In this document: one piece after another, positions 11,205 through 23,700 of the stretch
Numbering within the stretch: position 1 is the stretch's first letter
How the letters are laid out: every line of letters starts with the position of its first letter
Origin: Isoetes taiwanensis
Taxonomy: Eukaryota > Streptophyta > Lycopodiopsida > Isoetales > Isoetaceae
Length of the DNA stretch: 64,000 nucleotides
Direction: 5' to 3'
Assembly: GCA_021234155.1 (NCBI GenBank)
Contig: JAJEKV010000673.1
Location: 1 to 64,000, forward strand
The notes under the pieces: model-generated
Told to the model about the DNA's origin: nothing
The model's database searches: none
What the model saw: the letters and a program-made list of their open reading frames with translations, nothing else
Made by a program: the position numbers and the translations under genes

Positions 11205-13255
11205 CTAGCTATGGCTGCCGCCCGACCTTTGCCTTTGGTACCACGATGGAGAGCAATGGGATTATAAAGTCCCTTTCGACATCTTTGCGACCCTGCTATG
11301 CCAAGCGCCTAGACCTCCTCGCCAATATGCGGTGACATCCGGGATTCGCCCGGATTCCTCGACTTCTACATGGAGGAAATGCTTCCTCTGTGTCTTTCTC
11401 TTGGGGATCCTCCCCAATTTGTATTTGGGCGGGAGGTAGTCCGTGAGATGTTAGGCGGGGACACCCATGCTTATGATGTCTTGAAGGGGAAGCTCAGATG
11501 GGGTAAACACACGCGGTGGTCCAACATCGGGGGCAGCAATATCTGGAAGTTACTTTTCGCCCTAGCCATCCTCATGGACCAATACGTTGAGGATGAAATT
11601 TTTGCTTTGTAGAAAAAGGCAAAGCTGCGAGTCTTAGAGGAGGGGAAAGCGAGCACATAGGTATGGCGACTTTGCGGGTTGGAAAGCTTGATTAAGCGGA
11701 GGAGTTGCCACAGCGCCCGTGAACAAGCTATAGGCTTGTCGGGATTAAGGCGACCTTCCGGTTATCTATCACCAAGGGCAAAAGTACCTTCTCTTGGATG
11801 ATATTATCACGGGCGTATCACATGGTGGCGGTTCGGCCTTAAGCGTAAGGACCGCGTACTTTATGAGCTTGCGAGTCTTTGCGCATAGACGATTTTATTG
11901 ACTTCACTTCTCTTGAGCTTCCTCGGAGGTGCGGCGGTGCTCCGGTTCGCCAAAGAGACCATAGAGCGGCGAGACTCTATGCGTCTTGGGACTTTGTGAT
12001 CACGAGGGAGGCGGCCTTCACCGGGGCGCCTTCGCGGCTATGGGACCTCGCGTCCCAAACATCAATATGGTTGAGGTTCCCTCAGGCTCGAGATGATGAG
12101 GGAGAGGATTTGTATCATAATCACGCACATAAGAAGGAGGAACAGCAGAGGAACTTAGGGAGGAGGAAGTCCCCATGGATTTGGATAAGGAAGTGGCTAC
12201 ATCCGAGACCCCTTAAAGGGAAGGTCTTTGGGTAATCACCTCACCCGTTTCTTTTTGTCGACCCCAGCCACGGGCAAGTCCTTTTCATAGCCCGAGATCT
12301 AGGGGCGGCTGAAGCTTCATGGTGTGGACCCTCCGTGCTCTCTCTACAGCGGCCCGGCCACAAGAAGCTTCCCTATCGTCACGTTTACTTATGTACTCAA
12401 ATGCGGCGGGATCATACGGCGGCTTTGGGTGGGGATATTGCGCCTTGGATGAGCATGAAGCTCCTCCACGGCAGCCCCATTGGCCGTTGCCTATCCCGGA
12501 GGTTGCATCATTGCGGGCTGCCACGGTAGACCACAGGGTAACTTCTGGCTGCGACACCGGCCGCCTCCACCACCCCCTAGGGCTCTGGGATGAAGAGGCG
12601 GGGACCTAGCTCCTAGACTAATTGTGCTATGCAATTTTTTATATATATGCGGGTGATTATGAGATTTTGGATTGGCAAATGTTTTAGCTATATTGTAGTA
12701 TGGTGTACCTTATTTACTTATTAAATACAATCTTGTCTTGATAAGTATAAGTGAATTGTTTCTTTTTATGGCGTTCTCTTCAAAGCGTTAAAGTTTAGAA
12801 TATAGTGGAATTACAAAATGTTCTCTATTCATTCCAACTATCTTGCGAGAAGAGACCCTTTGGGAATATGAGGAGAGGATTTAGGCATGGTTAGGAGGGA
12901 TGATCAGGACCCCCAGACCAGGACTATGGCGAGGAGATATGGTGAATATCGAGTGGGATGAAGGCTATGAGATCGAACCACCGCCACGGGAGAACCCTAT
13001 GATCGACAAAGGGCTGGAGATAGTTAACATCCTTAGGGGCCGAGCTTTTCGAGGATCACGAAGATGACCACATGCGTACACAGGACTATTGGAATATGGC
13101 GAGGCCGCGAGGAGGCTTTCGAGGGCGCCAGCGACCACCTTTGGCAACTCTTCTATGCTCTGCGAAGGCTTTTCAATCTTCTCATTGTCAGCCCAACATG
13201 GGAATACCAACCGGTGATTGTCCAAGCACGGGCGCGTTATAAACTTCGTTAGAGG
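11205..13255 (+). pseudogene. Unrecognised coding-like block upstream of gag, copy B
   Basis: This is the counterpart of 178-2,160. Readable pieces include an 80-codon stretch at 11,370-11,612 and a 118-codon stretch at 11,879-12,235 ending in basic sequence. A last segment near 13,050-13,252 ends in EYQPVIVQARARYKLR and a stop. AT-rich segments at 11,039-11,208 and about 12,630-12,840 interrupt it. The second is nearly identical to copy A over about 190 bp. The pattern of coding-like blocks split by conserved AT-rich blocks suggests a spliced extra ORF, but I recognise no family. Confidence 0.45.
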
Positions 13256-13948
13256 CATGCGGGGAGAGTACCGCTTCGCAATCCTATACCCCTTAGCGAA
13301 CCCCTAGGCTTGGTCTCTTCGGTTATGTTTTCTTTGTTCTTTGTTATCTTTGTGTGCAAGTAAAACTTTAAGATCTCCAACGTATCATACCTACTTTTGT
13401 ATCAAACCGTGTACCAATTAACTTGTTGTTGTACTCAACTTGAATGAAATAAAATATTAATTTCTGTTTTTGTATATTATCTTATCGCTATTAGCAAATG
13501 TTATCTTAAAGGAATTGTACATTCTTGTAAATGCTTATACTTTCATAAATGCTCACTATAGGCAGTTGCCGTATGTAGCGGCTTGGCAAACACCCTCAGC
13601 GCCCGGTGGTGACACTGAGCGAGGAATTGATTTTAATGAAAAGGCAACTTCGGCGAATTACAGGCCTATGTATTGCATACCAATCCACGCAACAAACCCG
13701 GGAGGGCCGGACCAGAATTACCTCGCGACCAATGAGTCCACACTGCACTGACCATCTCCCCTAGAGCTAGCCTGTGCACGTACCAAGGAGGCCTCATGCT
13801 AAAAGCGTCACAGAAGTTCCTCTAAGGATAGCGCCACTTCCTCACACTCAACCACCCGGTGTCTTACGGGTCATCGCTATCGGTCGGTGACCATCGCGGC
13901 GTAAGGATAAGGAATAAGTAAAACCGTTGATCTGACCATAACTAGTAT

Positions 13949-14760
13949 ATGGAAGAAACGGGGAAGTTGGCTCAATTTGATGGGAAATCAGGCGGCTTGT
14001 CACGAGAATCTGGTTGGGATGAGATGAAGGAGTTTGGAAAATCCTATGGAATGGCGGAGAAAGGATACGAGGGAAAAGTTGCCACCACCAACCTTACGGG
14101 CTGCTGCGTATTTGGTGGAAGGGTTATGCGAGCTAAGCACACAGGCGGGGAGGCGAGGTGCAAGTTCAAAAAGTTAAGCTAAGGCTTTTAAATCGCATTA
14201 CGTGCCTCGTGCGCACAAATGCCGGCAGATCGAGACCTTTACGAGGTTAGAGCGAGAAGGGCATGTCCGTTCGGGCCTACAGCGATGAATTCATGCGATT
14301 GAGGTTGTATGTACCGGAATGAATGAAAAAGAGGCGTGCAGGGCTACATTGAAGGGTTGGCCCCATCCATTAAGCGAATGGTCAAGGCCATAGACCCAAA
14401 ATCGATGCTTAGCGGCGGAAGCTAAGGCATTAAGCCTCGAGGAGGACACGCCAAGGAACCCGGTATCGCGACACTGCTCCTTACTCGCGGCTGACAGCGG
14501 CCGTCCACACCTTACAAAACCCGTTCCCCGGTCGGGGCCCTCTGTGAGAACTCTTACGGCGCGGGGAGAAGAAAGTCACCTTTAGCACACGGATAAGCGA
14601 GAACAATGCGGTAAGGAAGTTGAGAGCCTCTTACGATCCATTCCTAAAGAGGCGGAGAACAGCTCCGTCGAGATAAGGCATGCTACAGGTGTATGAGGCT
14701 GGACACTCATCATGCAGAATTGTCCCTATGTTACCCAGACTGCCCAGCTGGCCATGGCCG
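13949..14760 (+). pseudogene. gag: gag with CCHC knuckle, copy B
   Basis: It opens with MEETGKLAQFDGK at 13,949 and keeps frame for 77 codons, longer than the damaged start of copy A. The helical region near 14,340-14,400 and the zinc knuckle near 14,680-14,725 are both present, but in shifted frames: the knuckle has an inserted dinucleotide at ACTCATCATG compared with copy A. Role and neighbours are as in copy A. Confidence 0.82.
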
Positions 14761-14914
14761 ACCTTGATTGGGAAGAACTGGAGTCCAACCTCCCTGTTGA
14801 GGACGAGGCTCCCGAATACATTCACGGTGCGTCTCATATTCTTGCCACTATAGAAGCGCTTGCTTGAAAGTCGATATACATTATTTCTACAATAGGCCAA
14901 GTAGGCGGTAAGCC

Positions 14915-16750
14915 TTTCATAATTTTGATGGATACGGGTAAATGCGCATAATTTTGCTTCCCTAGAATGGCCCGGTATTGCGGCTTGAAACATTGAGATC
15001 AGGCCTAAGCCGATCCGCTAGCCGGTGGTAAGATCGGACACACTCATGGCGCCCGCATTAACCTTAAAAATGCGGTTGCCCCGGGTGCACCCGATTGCCT
15101 TGGGTGCGAGATAATGGACATTGGCAAATATGATCTTATTGTTGGTATGGAGTTTTTGGCATCTGCGAAGGCCAACATAGGCTGCGAGAAAGCGAGAGGT
15201 TACCTTCAACGCGCGCTAATGGAGCCGCAGCGTAACAATAAAGGTGATCCATTCCACTCTGCTATCGGTCTATGTCAATCAGCGGTTAGAAAAAGCTATC
15301 TGCGAGGAATGAACTCCTTTGCCTCATTACACTTGCCTCCATTGAGTGCGACACTAAAGTGACAAGTAATAGACACCTTGCCACAAGACATTGCCACCAC
15401 CCTTCTTGAGAATTTAGCGATCTTTTTCGGATGAGATCGAAGCTTCCTCCTTCGAGGAGGGGTAGAATGTGAGATAGCTCTAGAACCGGTACTAAGCCTA
15501 CCAGCAAGGCCCGTCTTAGAATGAGTCCTCGAGTTGGTTGAGCTTAAGAAACAACTTCAAGAGTTACTAAACCTAGGTTTTATTAGGCCTAGTGTTTCAC
15601 CATTTGGCGCTCCTATTCTTTTTGTCAAGAAGAAAGATGGCTCCTTAAGGATGTGTATTGATTATAGGCTGACTCAATAAGCATACCATCAAGAATCGCT
15701 ATGCTTTGCCTAGAGGCGGATGATCTCATGGACCCAGTTACAAGGAGCCAAATATTTTTCAAAAGATTGATTTACGCTCGGGTACCATCAAATAAGGATA
15801 AAGGAGGAAGACATTCATAAGTACGCTTTTCGCACCGGATATGGGCATTATGAGTTCACAATCATGCCTTTTGGATTGACCAATGCCCCATAGCGTTCAT
15901 GCGGTTGATGAATGACATCTTTCGCCAATACTTAGATGACTTTGTTGTTATTTTCTTTGTGACATTCTCATCTATAGTAAAACCTTACGACAACATGAAC
16001 AACATCTCCGATTGGCTTTTGCGAAGCTAAGGCGTCATCGACTCTTAGCCAAGTTCTCTAAATGCAAGTTTGCCACTCCCAAAGATTCGACTATTTGGGA
16101 CATATTATTTCAGCGAGAGGGAATTGCTACTGATCCAACCAAGATAGAAGCGATAAAGGATTGGCCCATTCCAGCTAATGTTTGAAGTTCGGAGTTTCTT
16201 GGGACTCATGAGGATATTATCGAAAATTTGTTAAGGATTTTGCAACAATTGCCGCACCTCTTACTAATCTCACAAAGCATGAGAAAGTGAAGGATTGGAT
16301 GGAACATTGGAAAGCAAAAGTCCAAGTCGGCTTCGAGAAACTAAAGGATGCTTTAACATCCTTTACCGGTCCTCACTTTGCGATCACGAAAAGGATAAAT
16401 CGGTGGCCTTGATGCTAGTAAGATAGCTACGGGTGGAGTGTTAATGCGAGGAGGGAGAGTTGTTGCCTACGATTCAAAGAAGATGAATGGCCTTGAGCGA
16501 TACCCTACCCATGATCGGGGAGTTCTTTGGCGGTTGTTGTCCGCTCTCTCGTATTTGGAGACACTACCTTCTCGGTAGAAGATTTGATTAGATACGGATC
16601 ATCAAAGTCTCAGCTATCTATCCACCCGACCAAATCTCAATCTCCGTCGGGAGAAGATGGATGGAATTCCTCGAGGAATCGACTTGAGATTGTATACAAG
16701 CGGGGAAGCACAATGTGGTTGCGGATGCTTTATCACGTCATCCTTTGATA
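14915..16750 (+). pseudogene. Protease, reverse transcriptase and RNase H, copy B
   Basis: Protease motif DTG is at 14,931 and the DIGKYDLIVGMEFLA segment is intact at about 15,114-15,160. RT motifs occupy about 15,390-16,020 in several frames. The IDYR segment is followed by an inserted base (CTGACT where copy A has CAGCT). The catalytic Asp pair near 15,955 is split by one inserted base (TTTGTGACATT against TTTGACGACATT). RNase H follows to about 16,745, with an [16 protein letters not shown]-like stretch near 16,535-16,590. The copy is not translatable as written. Confidence 0.85.
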
Positions 16751-16904
16751 ACCCGAACCCATTGTAGCGCCATTTCCACACTCACTAGCGAATTTGGGAA
16801 GCAGATAGAAACGGACCTTGACCACGGATCCGAATTTTGTGATGTTTGGGGAGTACGAGTAAGGAAGCCCGTCTGCGGATAAAGAGCGTGAAGCTTTCCG
16901 TTCA

Positions 16905-18300
16905 TATAAGAAAGAGGGCAACTTATTATATCACAAGGATAAGTTGTGTGTTAGGAGACTTGAGGGTGTAAGCTAATTCTCCATGACACACACAACGACC
17001 CTATAAGCGGGACATGCGGGTTTTATGAAAACTTACTTTAAGATCCGCTCCAGCTATTTTTGGCCTTCGATGAAGAAGGACATTGCCGGATACATTAAGC
17101 GGTGTCGGGTGTGTCAACAAACTAAAATTTGAACAATTAAGAGTTCGAGGAGAGTTGCAACCCTTGGATGTCCCCAGCGCCAAGTGGGAAGTAATAACCA
17201 TGGACTTCATTGTGGGCCTCCCGTACTCTCGTGGATATGATGCATTAATGGTAGTGGTCGACAAATTGTCAAAGATGGCTCATTTCCTGCCATGTCGAAC
17301 CCACGGACACCGCCTTCGACACCGCCTTGCTTTTTGCAAAAAAATTTTCAGGTTGCGGGATGCGAGAAGTAATTGTATCAGGCAGGGGATCCTAAGTTTG
17401 TAAGTGCATTGCGGAAGGACTTCTTTGCCACTATCGGACCAAGCTTGCTATGAGTGCGACTTACCATCCTCGGACGGATGGTCGGATGAGCGTGTCAATC
17501 GTATTATCGAAGATATGCTACGAAGCTATGTATGGAGTAAGCGATCACAATGGGCGGATTATATTTATGCGGTAGAATTAGCCTACTCTTGATTCTAAAA
17601 GGAGTCTTCAAGATGTCTCCCTTCATGATAAATTATGGCTATCAATGTCTTACTCGGACACATGGCATAACCCCTGTTTCTAAAGTGGAGGTCTCTCAAC
17701 AACTCCTTTTTAGAAATCACGAGGCCTTGGTGGGAGGTTCGTGGTTACTTATTGGCGGCTTTTGATCGTCGAGAAGAGTCTAGCGGATAAGCAGAACCTC
17801 ACGAGTCTTCCGGTGGGCGAATCGGTTTGGCTTAAGATCAAAGTAAAACAAGCCAAGCTTAAAATTGGTAGCTGTAAGAAGTTGGCACCGGATGGGCTGG
17901 GCGTTCAAGATTGCTTGAGCGTGGGGAGGCGAGCATATCGCTTAGACTTGCCGCCCGCTTGAAGATCCACAAGGTCTTTCACGTGAGTCTTACGAAACAA
18001 CACACCCACGATCGAGAGGAGGTTTTGGATACCCCAACCCTCCTAGAAATGTGAAGACAGCTCGAAATAGTCCTTGAAGCTCTTCTTGATCGAGCTTACA
18101 AAGCGGACGGAAGGACTCAAATGTTGCAATACTTGGTCAAGTGGAAGCACTTACCCGGTTGAGGATGCTACGGGTGATGAAAATAGACCTTGAAGCACTA
18201 CCAGGACTTCATGCGGGAATCTGGGGCCGCACCATCAGCGATGCTATCAACCCGCTCCGTGGTAAGCTTGAGGGCTTGAATTGCGAGAATCATGTTGTAG
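16905..18300 (+). pseudogene. Integrase and chromodomain, copy B
   Basis: A zinc-binding region (about 16,965-17,120) is followed by the core with MDFIVGLPYSRGYDALMVVVD at about 17,200-17,262. A 106-codon open stretch spans 17,083-17,403, better preserved than copy A. The Glu-bearing segment near 17,467-17,520 reads close to the family DGRSDERVNRIIEDML pattern. The chromodomain lies at about 18,030-18,200 with YLVKWKH again visible. Frames are broken between domains. Confidence 0.82.
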
Positions 18301-18303
18301 AGG

Positions 18304-18790
18304 GGTAGATGCATCGTATCTTATCATAATAACATTCAGATGATGAGATCACCTTGGTGTTCTCTAGGGCGTGGTCCCTTCTAGATAGATTTTCTTTTTA
18401 TTTATAGGGGTGGTCCTTCAACCACAATCTAATTATATATTATTGATATACGGGTATATTGACATGTGCGGGGCCGGTGGAGGTCGTCACACTGCCATGT
18501 ATAGAGGGTTCTTGATAACCCAATCTTTCGTATTGGCTTTCTCTACATATGTGACTTTTGTCGTCCATAATGTTTTAAATGGGACTTTGGTCCTAAACTT
18601 TCTTTGATGATAACTTTGTATAAGGCACTTTGGTGCTTGAACCTTGATAATTTCAACTTCAATATATTCTTGTCAGAAATGCTATAATTCCAGCGTATTA
18701 ATGTTATATTCTTAATTTTATTTTCTAATTGAATTCTTTAAATATATGTATCGACTAACTAACCCCAATCTTTGAGGGACGGCATTATTT
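18304..18790 (+). other. Non-coding 3' part of internal region B
   Basis: AT-rich sequence between the chromodomain and the polypurine tract, with no supported ORF. The part from 18,561 on is missing from copy A. Confidence 0.5.
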
Positions 18791-18803
18791 TTAGGAGGGA
18801 GAA
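18791..18803 (+). other. Polypurine tract
   Basis: TTAGGAGGGAGAA directly precedes the TGTGG start of the 3' LTR. It would prime plus-strand DNA synthesis. Position and purine bias fit the family. It is absent from copy A because of the 356-bp deletion. Confidence 0.85.
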
Positions 18804-20422
18804 TGTGGCGTTCCACGTATTTATACGGTCTATGCCCGCGTATTTACGGGACGCATTACAAATACACGCATGCGTCACCCCCTAAAGATGCGCCAACATG
18901 GGGTAATGCGTCCACTTAATGGTAACCTAGGGGGTTACTTTAAAGAGGGTTAAATTAAAGTTAATAACCTATAACTTAGGAAATTAAGGACTAAATAGGA
19001 TTAGTTAGGCTAATTCTTTGTTTTGGGGGGGCCACACCGCCCAATCGATTAGGGAGCATGGGGATTGCCAAATTAGGGTTTGTCAACCTGATCCCTATCC
19101 TGTTTTGACTCCCTCAATTCGCCCAAAGAAGGAGGCTGGAGGCTGGCGCCATCATACCAAGGCCATTAGGCGCCACCATACCAAGTCGAACCACGAACCC
19201 TCAACTCTCTGGGAGATGGAGCAGCCCCATGGTAGCGAGTCGGCTGCGGAACTCAGGTGGGTGACTAGGATAGCCGTCAATTCTAGATAAGCGCCCTATT
19301 GGGCCTTGGTTGTGTTCGTTTCTCTGTTCTCTTTGTGTTTCAATCATAGGAACTAACCCTTGGTTGTAAAAGTAAGTCTCTTTATATTAGATTCTCGTTC
19401 TTGCTCACGAAAGGATGGATTGTTAATTCTTTGTCTAGTGGACTCTGAAATGGGGGGGGATTACGGGGGTAGAGACCTCGAGCCATGTATTGTAGTATGC
19501 TCCTAGATAGCTGTAGAGTCCCATTAATGCGGGCTGTGCACAAGAGCCAGGGGTCCTAGATGCTATGGTGCGGCTTAGCACCGGACAAGGAACACAGGTG
19601 GTGAAGTGGGGGTGGGGTCTTACCCACCGAACATACAAGGCTCACGAGACTCCTACGTGTGAGCTAGGCACGATGGCCAGGTCCCGTTGAGGCGGGGTAT
19701 GGGTCCGACACTCCCACAGGTGTAGTGGTGTGACCCGTATGGGGGCAGGTGCACTTTGAGTAGATTTAGGGTGAGTAAGTGGGAATGCGGATGCGGGGGT
19801 CACTGATGCGGCGTATTCTCTAGCTCACCCATGGAACCCCTTTGTGATTACGGAAGGGGCGCTTCCCAGGCCTGCCTCATCGGACAGGCGTCATGAACAC
19901 AGGTAGGTTCAAAAGGGTGATACCTTGAACTGCGTCTCAGGAAGGCTTATAAGCGAAGCCATAGCATGAATGGACCCATCTGCAAAATGTGTGCGGGGAG
20001 AGGGACGGATGGAGTGGACAACCCTAGCCGATGTTCTATGCCTAGCGCCATGCCAAGACTTCGGTCTGCTGATCTCTTGAGGCCCGGCCGTCGGTCGATC
20101 CCTGCTTGGAGTGCAGTAGGGGTAGAACTTGGGGTTTGGCGTTTTCTTAGGCTTAGATGCATATTCTATGCGATGGTATTTGGATGGATCGCCACCCTTA
20201 GGTGGTGGATGTTTATGTATATTTATCTTTGTGTGCTAACCCTTGTATTCATGCTTCATGACGTAGGGGTCCCATTGGCGTGGGCGAATGACCCAACCGT
20301 GTCCTTCTTTCGGGCATCATTTCATAGATGGCGAATGACGGAGGAGGCCACGCTCATGGTTGCCATGGGAGGGAAAGTCCCAATATGTATACGGTAGGGA
20401 CGTATATATTCTGGGAGCGTCA
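18804..20422 (+). repeat. 3' LTR, complete (~1.6 kb)
   Basis: It starts TGTGGCG immediately after the polypurine tract and ends near GCGTCA, giving the usual TG...CA ends (the end could be 20,424). It matches 7,523-9,009 over 1.5 kb. The first 115 bp contain CGTATTTAYACGG-like short repeats. A TTTATATT at 19,381-19,388 is a candidate TATA box but has no independent support. The next base belongs to a LINE-like coding fragment, so 20,422/20,423 is an insertion junction. Confidence 0.9.
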
Positions 20423-20700
20423 CAAATATTGTTGATTATGTCATTTCCCAAGTGCAAACCTTGGATCTCATTTCAGATTTTCGAATTGGCACAAGGCATA
20501 GAGATGAGGAGATAAAATCTGATCACTATCCACTTTATTTGTCATTAAAGTGGCGACTTCCACCTCTTCAACCCATTGCTATCCGGGCTCCTGCTCCTGC
20601 GCATTGGACTTATTCTAGATCTTTTGAATATGAGCGGACATTAGCTCCTGGCTTGCAGATATTTTGGATTACCCAACTCTTCAAGAGCATAATCCAGTAT
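20423..20700 (+). pseudogene. LINE endonuclease-domain fragment interrupted by the gypsy element
   Basis: Starting inside the codon run just after the LTR, the frame reads IVDYVIS, then QTLDLISDFRIGTRH, then SDHYPLYLSL. The order (a D-Y-V strand, then F.VG, then S-D-H) is the C-terminal half of the exonuclease-endonuclease-phosphatase domain of non-LTR retrotransposons; the SDH histidine is catalytic. The upstream half of the domain is missing, replaced by the LTR. Downstream the frame stays open to 20,907 but runs into satellite sequence, so the ORF track length is not the gene length. Confidence 0.7.
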
Positions 20701-20703
20701 TTG

Positions 20704-23700
20704 CTGATAAGTTCTCCCGGACGGATGTTGGATTTTTTTGGACCTTATCGAGACAGGGCCCTTGAGCGAAGGATTCAGCGATTGGATAGGGGAACGAAGA
20801 TCGGGAGTGTGGTCTTTAGCGTCACGCCCCGTGGCGCTGCCAGAAAGGTTGCCTCGGGGAAACTTTTTGGGGCTGGCCTCCTGGGGTCTGCGGACTCTCC
20901 CCTCTAATGAGGTGGCCTTGCAAGGTCCTGGCCTTGTTTGACTTGGGCAAGTGTGCCATTTCGGCTGCCCAACAACGGGCTGCCGGACCGTTCTAATGCA
21001 AACACTTTGATCTAAACCTTGTCCGGAAATTTTGAAAACTGGCCTGTATGTTGGCGATGACTTAGGAAGCCTGCCGACAAAAATCAGAATTTAATTCCGT
21101 ACTATGCATTAATTACGAATTTATGAATGTCTTGCTACTGCAAAAGCGCCCCTTTACTTCTAACCGCCACTTGGGAGAAGTACAGATCCAAACTCCATTC
21201 CGTCAGTTCCGTTGCCGTGTTCTCAACTGCATCTTATCGCCAAGTCCCAAATGCAAAAGACCAAAACTTCGGCACCCAAAGCGCCAAACCACCGCTAGAA
21301 CACGGCAGCTCATAGGGTTTTACGTTTAGGAGGCTCTATCTTGTCGGATTCGACTAGGACCTTCATGCCCGTGTCTTGGCGTGAGGGATGGTGTTGACGC
21401 CGAGCATGGACCCTAAAAAACCACACGGATGCAGCTTGCCCCAAAAGTCCTCTCCCGAAGGCCACGGCGTGAGCGGGCAACTTCCCCTCTCGAAATATTG
21501 ATTCGGCTACGCCAATGGACTTCGAATGTCGACATTGTCACGGGGACCAAGTTTCGTGGCCAGAAGACCACCCCTTCTCGAGGAAGCGTCAAACTATCTC
21601 ATGTCCAACACACTCGTAGTCAATTGGCCTAGGAGGTGGTATCGAATCTTACCAGCGTAGGGCGTAAGTGTTTCTTTCTTTTGCAAAACTGACCGTGCAA
21701 CTTGGTCTCTAGGGTAATTTCGGCCTCGGACGATGTGGCGAAGTCGAATCGCCATTCGAGCCCGCAATGTCCGAACGACAAAACACTTTGGTTTCTACAC
21801 CGGCCGATCGCTAGACGCGGGGCAAGGGTTTGATAAGTTCTCGGGGCCGGATGTTGGATTTTTGGACCTTATCGAGCGGGGCCCTTGAACGAAGGATTCA
21901 ACGGTCGGATAGGGGAACCGAGATCCGGGAGTGTGGTCTTTAGCGTCGGGCCCGTGGGAGCGCCGGAAAGGCTACCTCGGGAAACTTTTTGGGGCTCGCC
22001 TCTTGGGGTTCGGACTCTCCCTCTAATCAGACGGCCTTGCAAGGTCCCGGCCTTGTTTGACTTGGGCAAAGTGTACCGGTCGGCTGCCCAACAAAGCCGC
22101 CCGGACCGTTCTAATGCAAACACTTTGATCCCGGAAATTTTGAAAGCCGGCCCGTATGTTGGCGATGACTTAGGAAGCCTCACGACAAAAATCATAATTT
22201 AATTCCGTTGCCTATGCATTAATTACAAATTTATGAATGTCTTGGCACGCAAAAGTCGCCCTTTATTTCTTTGCCACAAGCGGAGGAGTACAAATCCAAA
22301 CTCCATTCCGTCGGTTCCCCTTGCTTGGCGTTCTGTTTGCATCTTATCGGCCAAGTCCCAAGTGCAAAAGACCAAAACTCGGCACCCAAAAGCGCAAACC
22401 ACGCTAGAACCCACGGCAACTCATAGGGTTTACGTTTGAGAGGCTCTATCCTTGTCGAGATTCGACTAGGACCTTGCGCCATGTCTTTGCGGGGGGTGTT
22501 GATGCGGATCACGGACCCTAAAACCATCGAGCGGCTTGCCCCAAAAGTCCTCTCGAAGGCCACGGCGGCGGACGGGCAACTTTCCCTCCGAATCGTGATT
22601 CGGCTACCGCCAATGGACTGGAACGTCGACATTGCCCCGGGGACCAAGTTTGCGTGGCCGAAGACCACCCCTTCTCGAGGAAGCGTCAAACTATCTCATG
22701 TCCAACACTTTCGTAGTCAATTGTCCTAGGAGGTGGTCAGCCGAATCACCGCAACGTAGGCGTAAGTGTTTCTTTCTTTTGCAAAACTGACCGTGGAAAC
22801 TTGGTCTCTAAGGTAATTTCGGCCTTCGGACGATGTGGCAGTCGAATCGCCATTCGGGAGCCTCGCAATGTCCGAGCGACAAAACACTTTGGTTTCTACG
22901 GCCGACCGCAGGGGCGCTTCCACGGTTTGATAAGTTCTCGGGACGGATGTTGGATTTTTGGACCTTATCGAGGCGGGGCCCTTGAAAAAGGATTCAATGG
23001 TCGGATAGGGGAACCGAGATCCGGGAGTGTGGTCTTTAGCGTCTGACCCCGGTGGGCAATTTGCCGGGGAAAGGCTGCCTCGGGGAAACTTTTTGGGGCT
23101 CGCCTCACGGGGTCGGGACTCTCCCCTCTAATGGGGTGGCCTTGCAAGGTCCGGCCTTGTTTGACTTGGGCAAGTGTGCCAGCTGGCTGCCCAACAACAG
23201 CTGCCTGCGGGACCGTTCTAATGCAAACACTTTGATCTAAACCTTGTCCAGAAATTTTGAAAACTGGCCTGTATGTTGGCGATGACTTAGGAAGCCTGCT
23301 GACAAGAAATCAGAATTTAATTCCATACTATGCATTAATTACGAATTTATGAATGTCTTGCTCTTTGCAAAGGCGCCCTTTACTTCTAAGCGCCACAATG
23401 GGAGGAGTACAGATCCAAACTCCATTCCGTCGGTTCCCCTTGCTTGAGTTCAATCGCATCTTATCGGCCAAGTCCCAAGTGCAAAAGACCAAAACTCCGG
23501 CACCCAAAGCGCAAACCTTTTGCTGGGGCAAGCTCATAGGGGTTTACGTTTGGAGGCTCCTGATTTTTTTTTCTATCCTTGCCGATTCGACTAGGACCTT
23601 TGCGCCGTGTCTTGACATAGGGGGTGTTGACACGAGCACGGAATTACGACAAAAAACCATCCGAAGCAAAGCTTGCCCCAAAAGTCCTCTCGAAGGCCCT

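Larger units (their letters stand above)
9025..18790 (+). mobile_element. Ty3/gypsy chromovirus, complete internal region, copy B
   Basis: This is the full internal region between two LTRs, about 9.8 kb, which is long for a chromovirus. Only the last 4.4 kb is gag-pol (13.9-18.3 kb). The first 4.9 kb is the unrecognised block plus leader. Everything from 11,031 on is repeated in copy A; 9,025-11,030 has no second copy because the window begins there. Confidence 0.92.

Noticed and set aside
1-20422. Decay by C-to-T deamination (RIP-like) of the chromovirus copies
   Set aside because: Differences are mostly 1-3 base indels at CHG/CG sites, not C-to-T or G-to-A changes.
20452-20907. 151-codon ORF as one gene
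   Set aside because: Only its first part is LINE endonuclease; the rest reads into the satellite unit.
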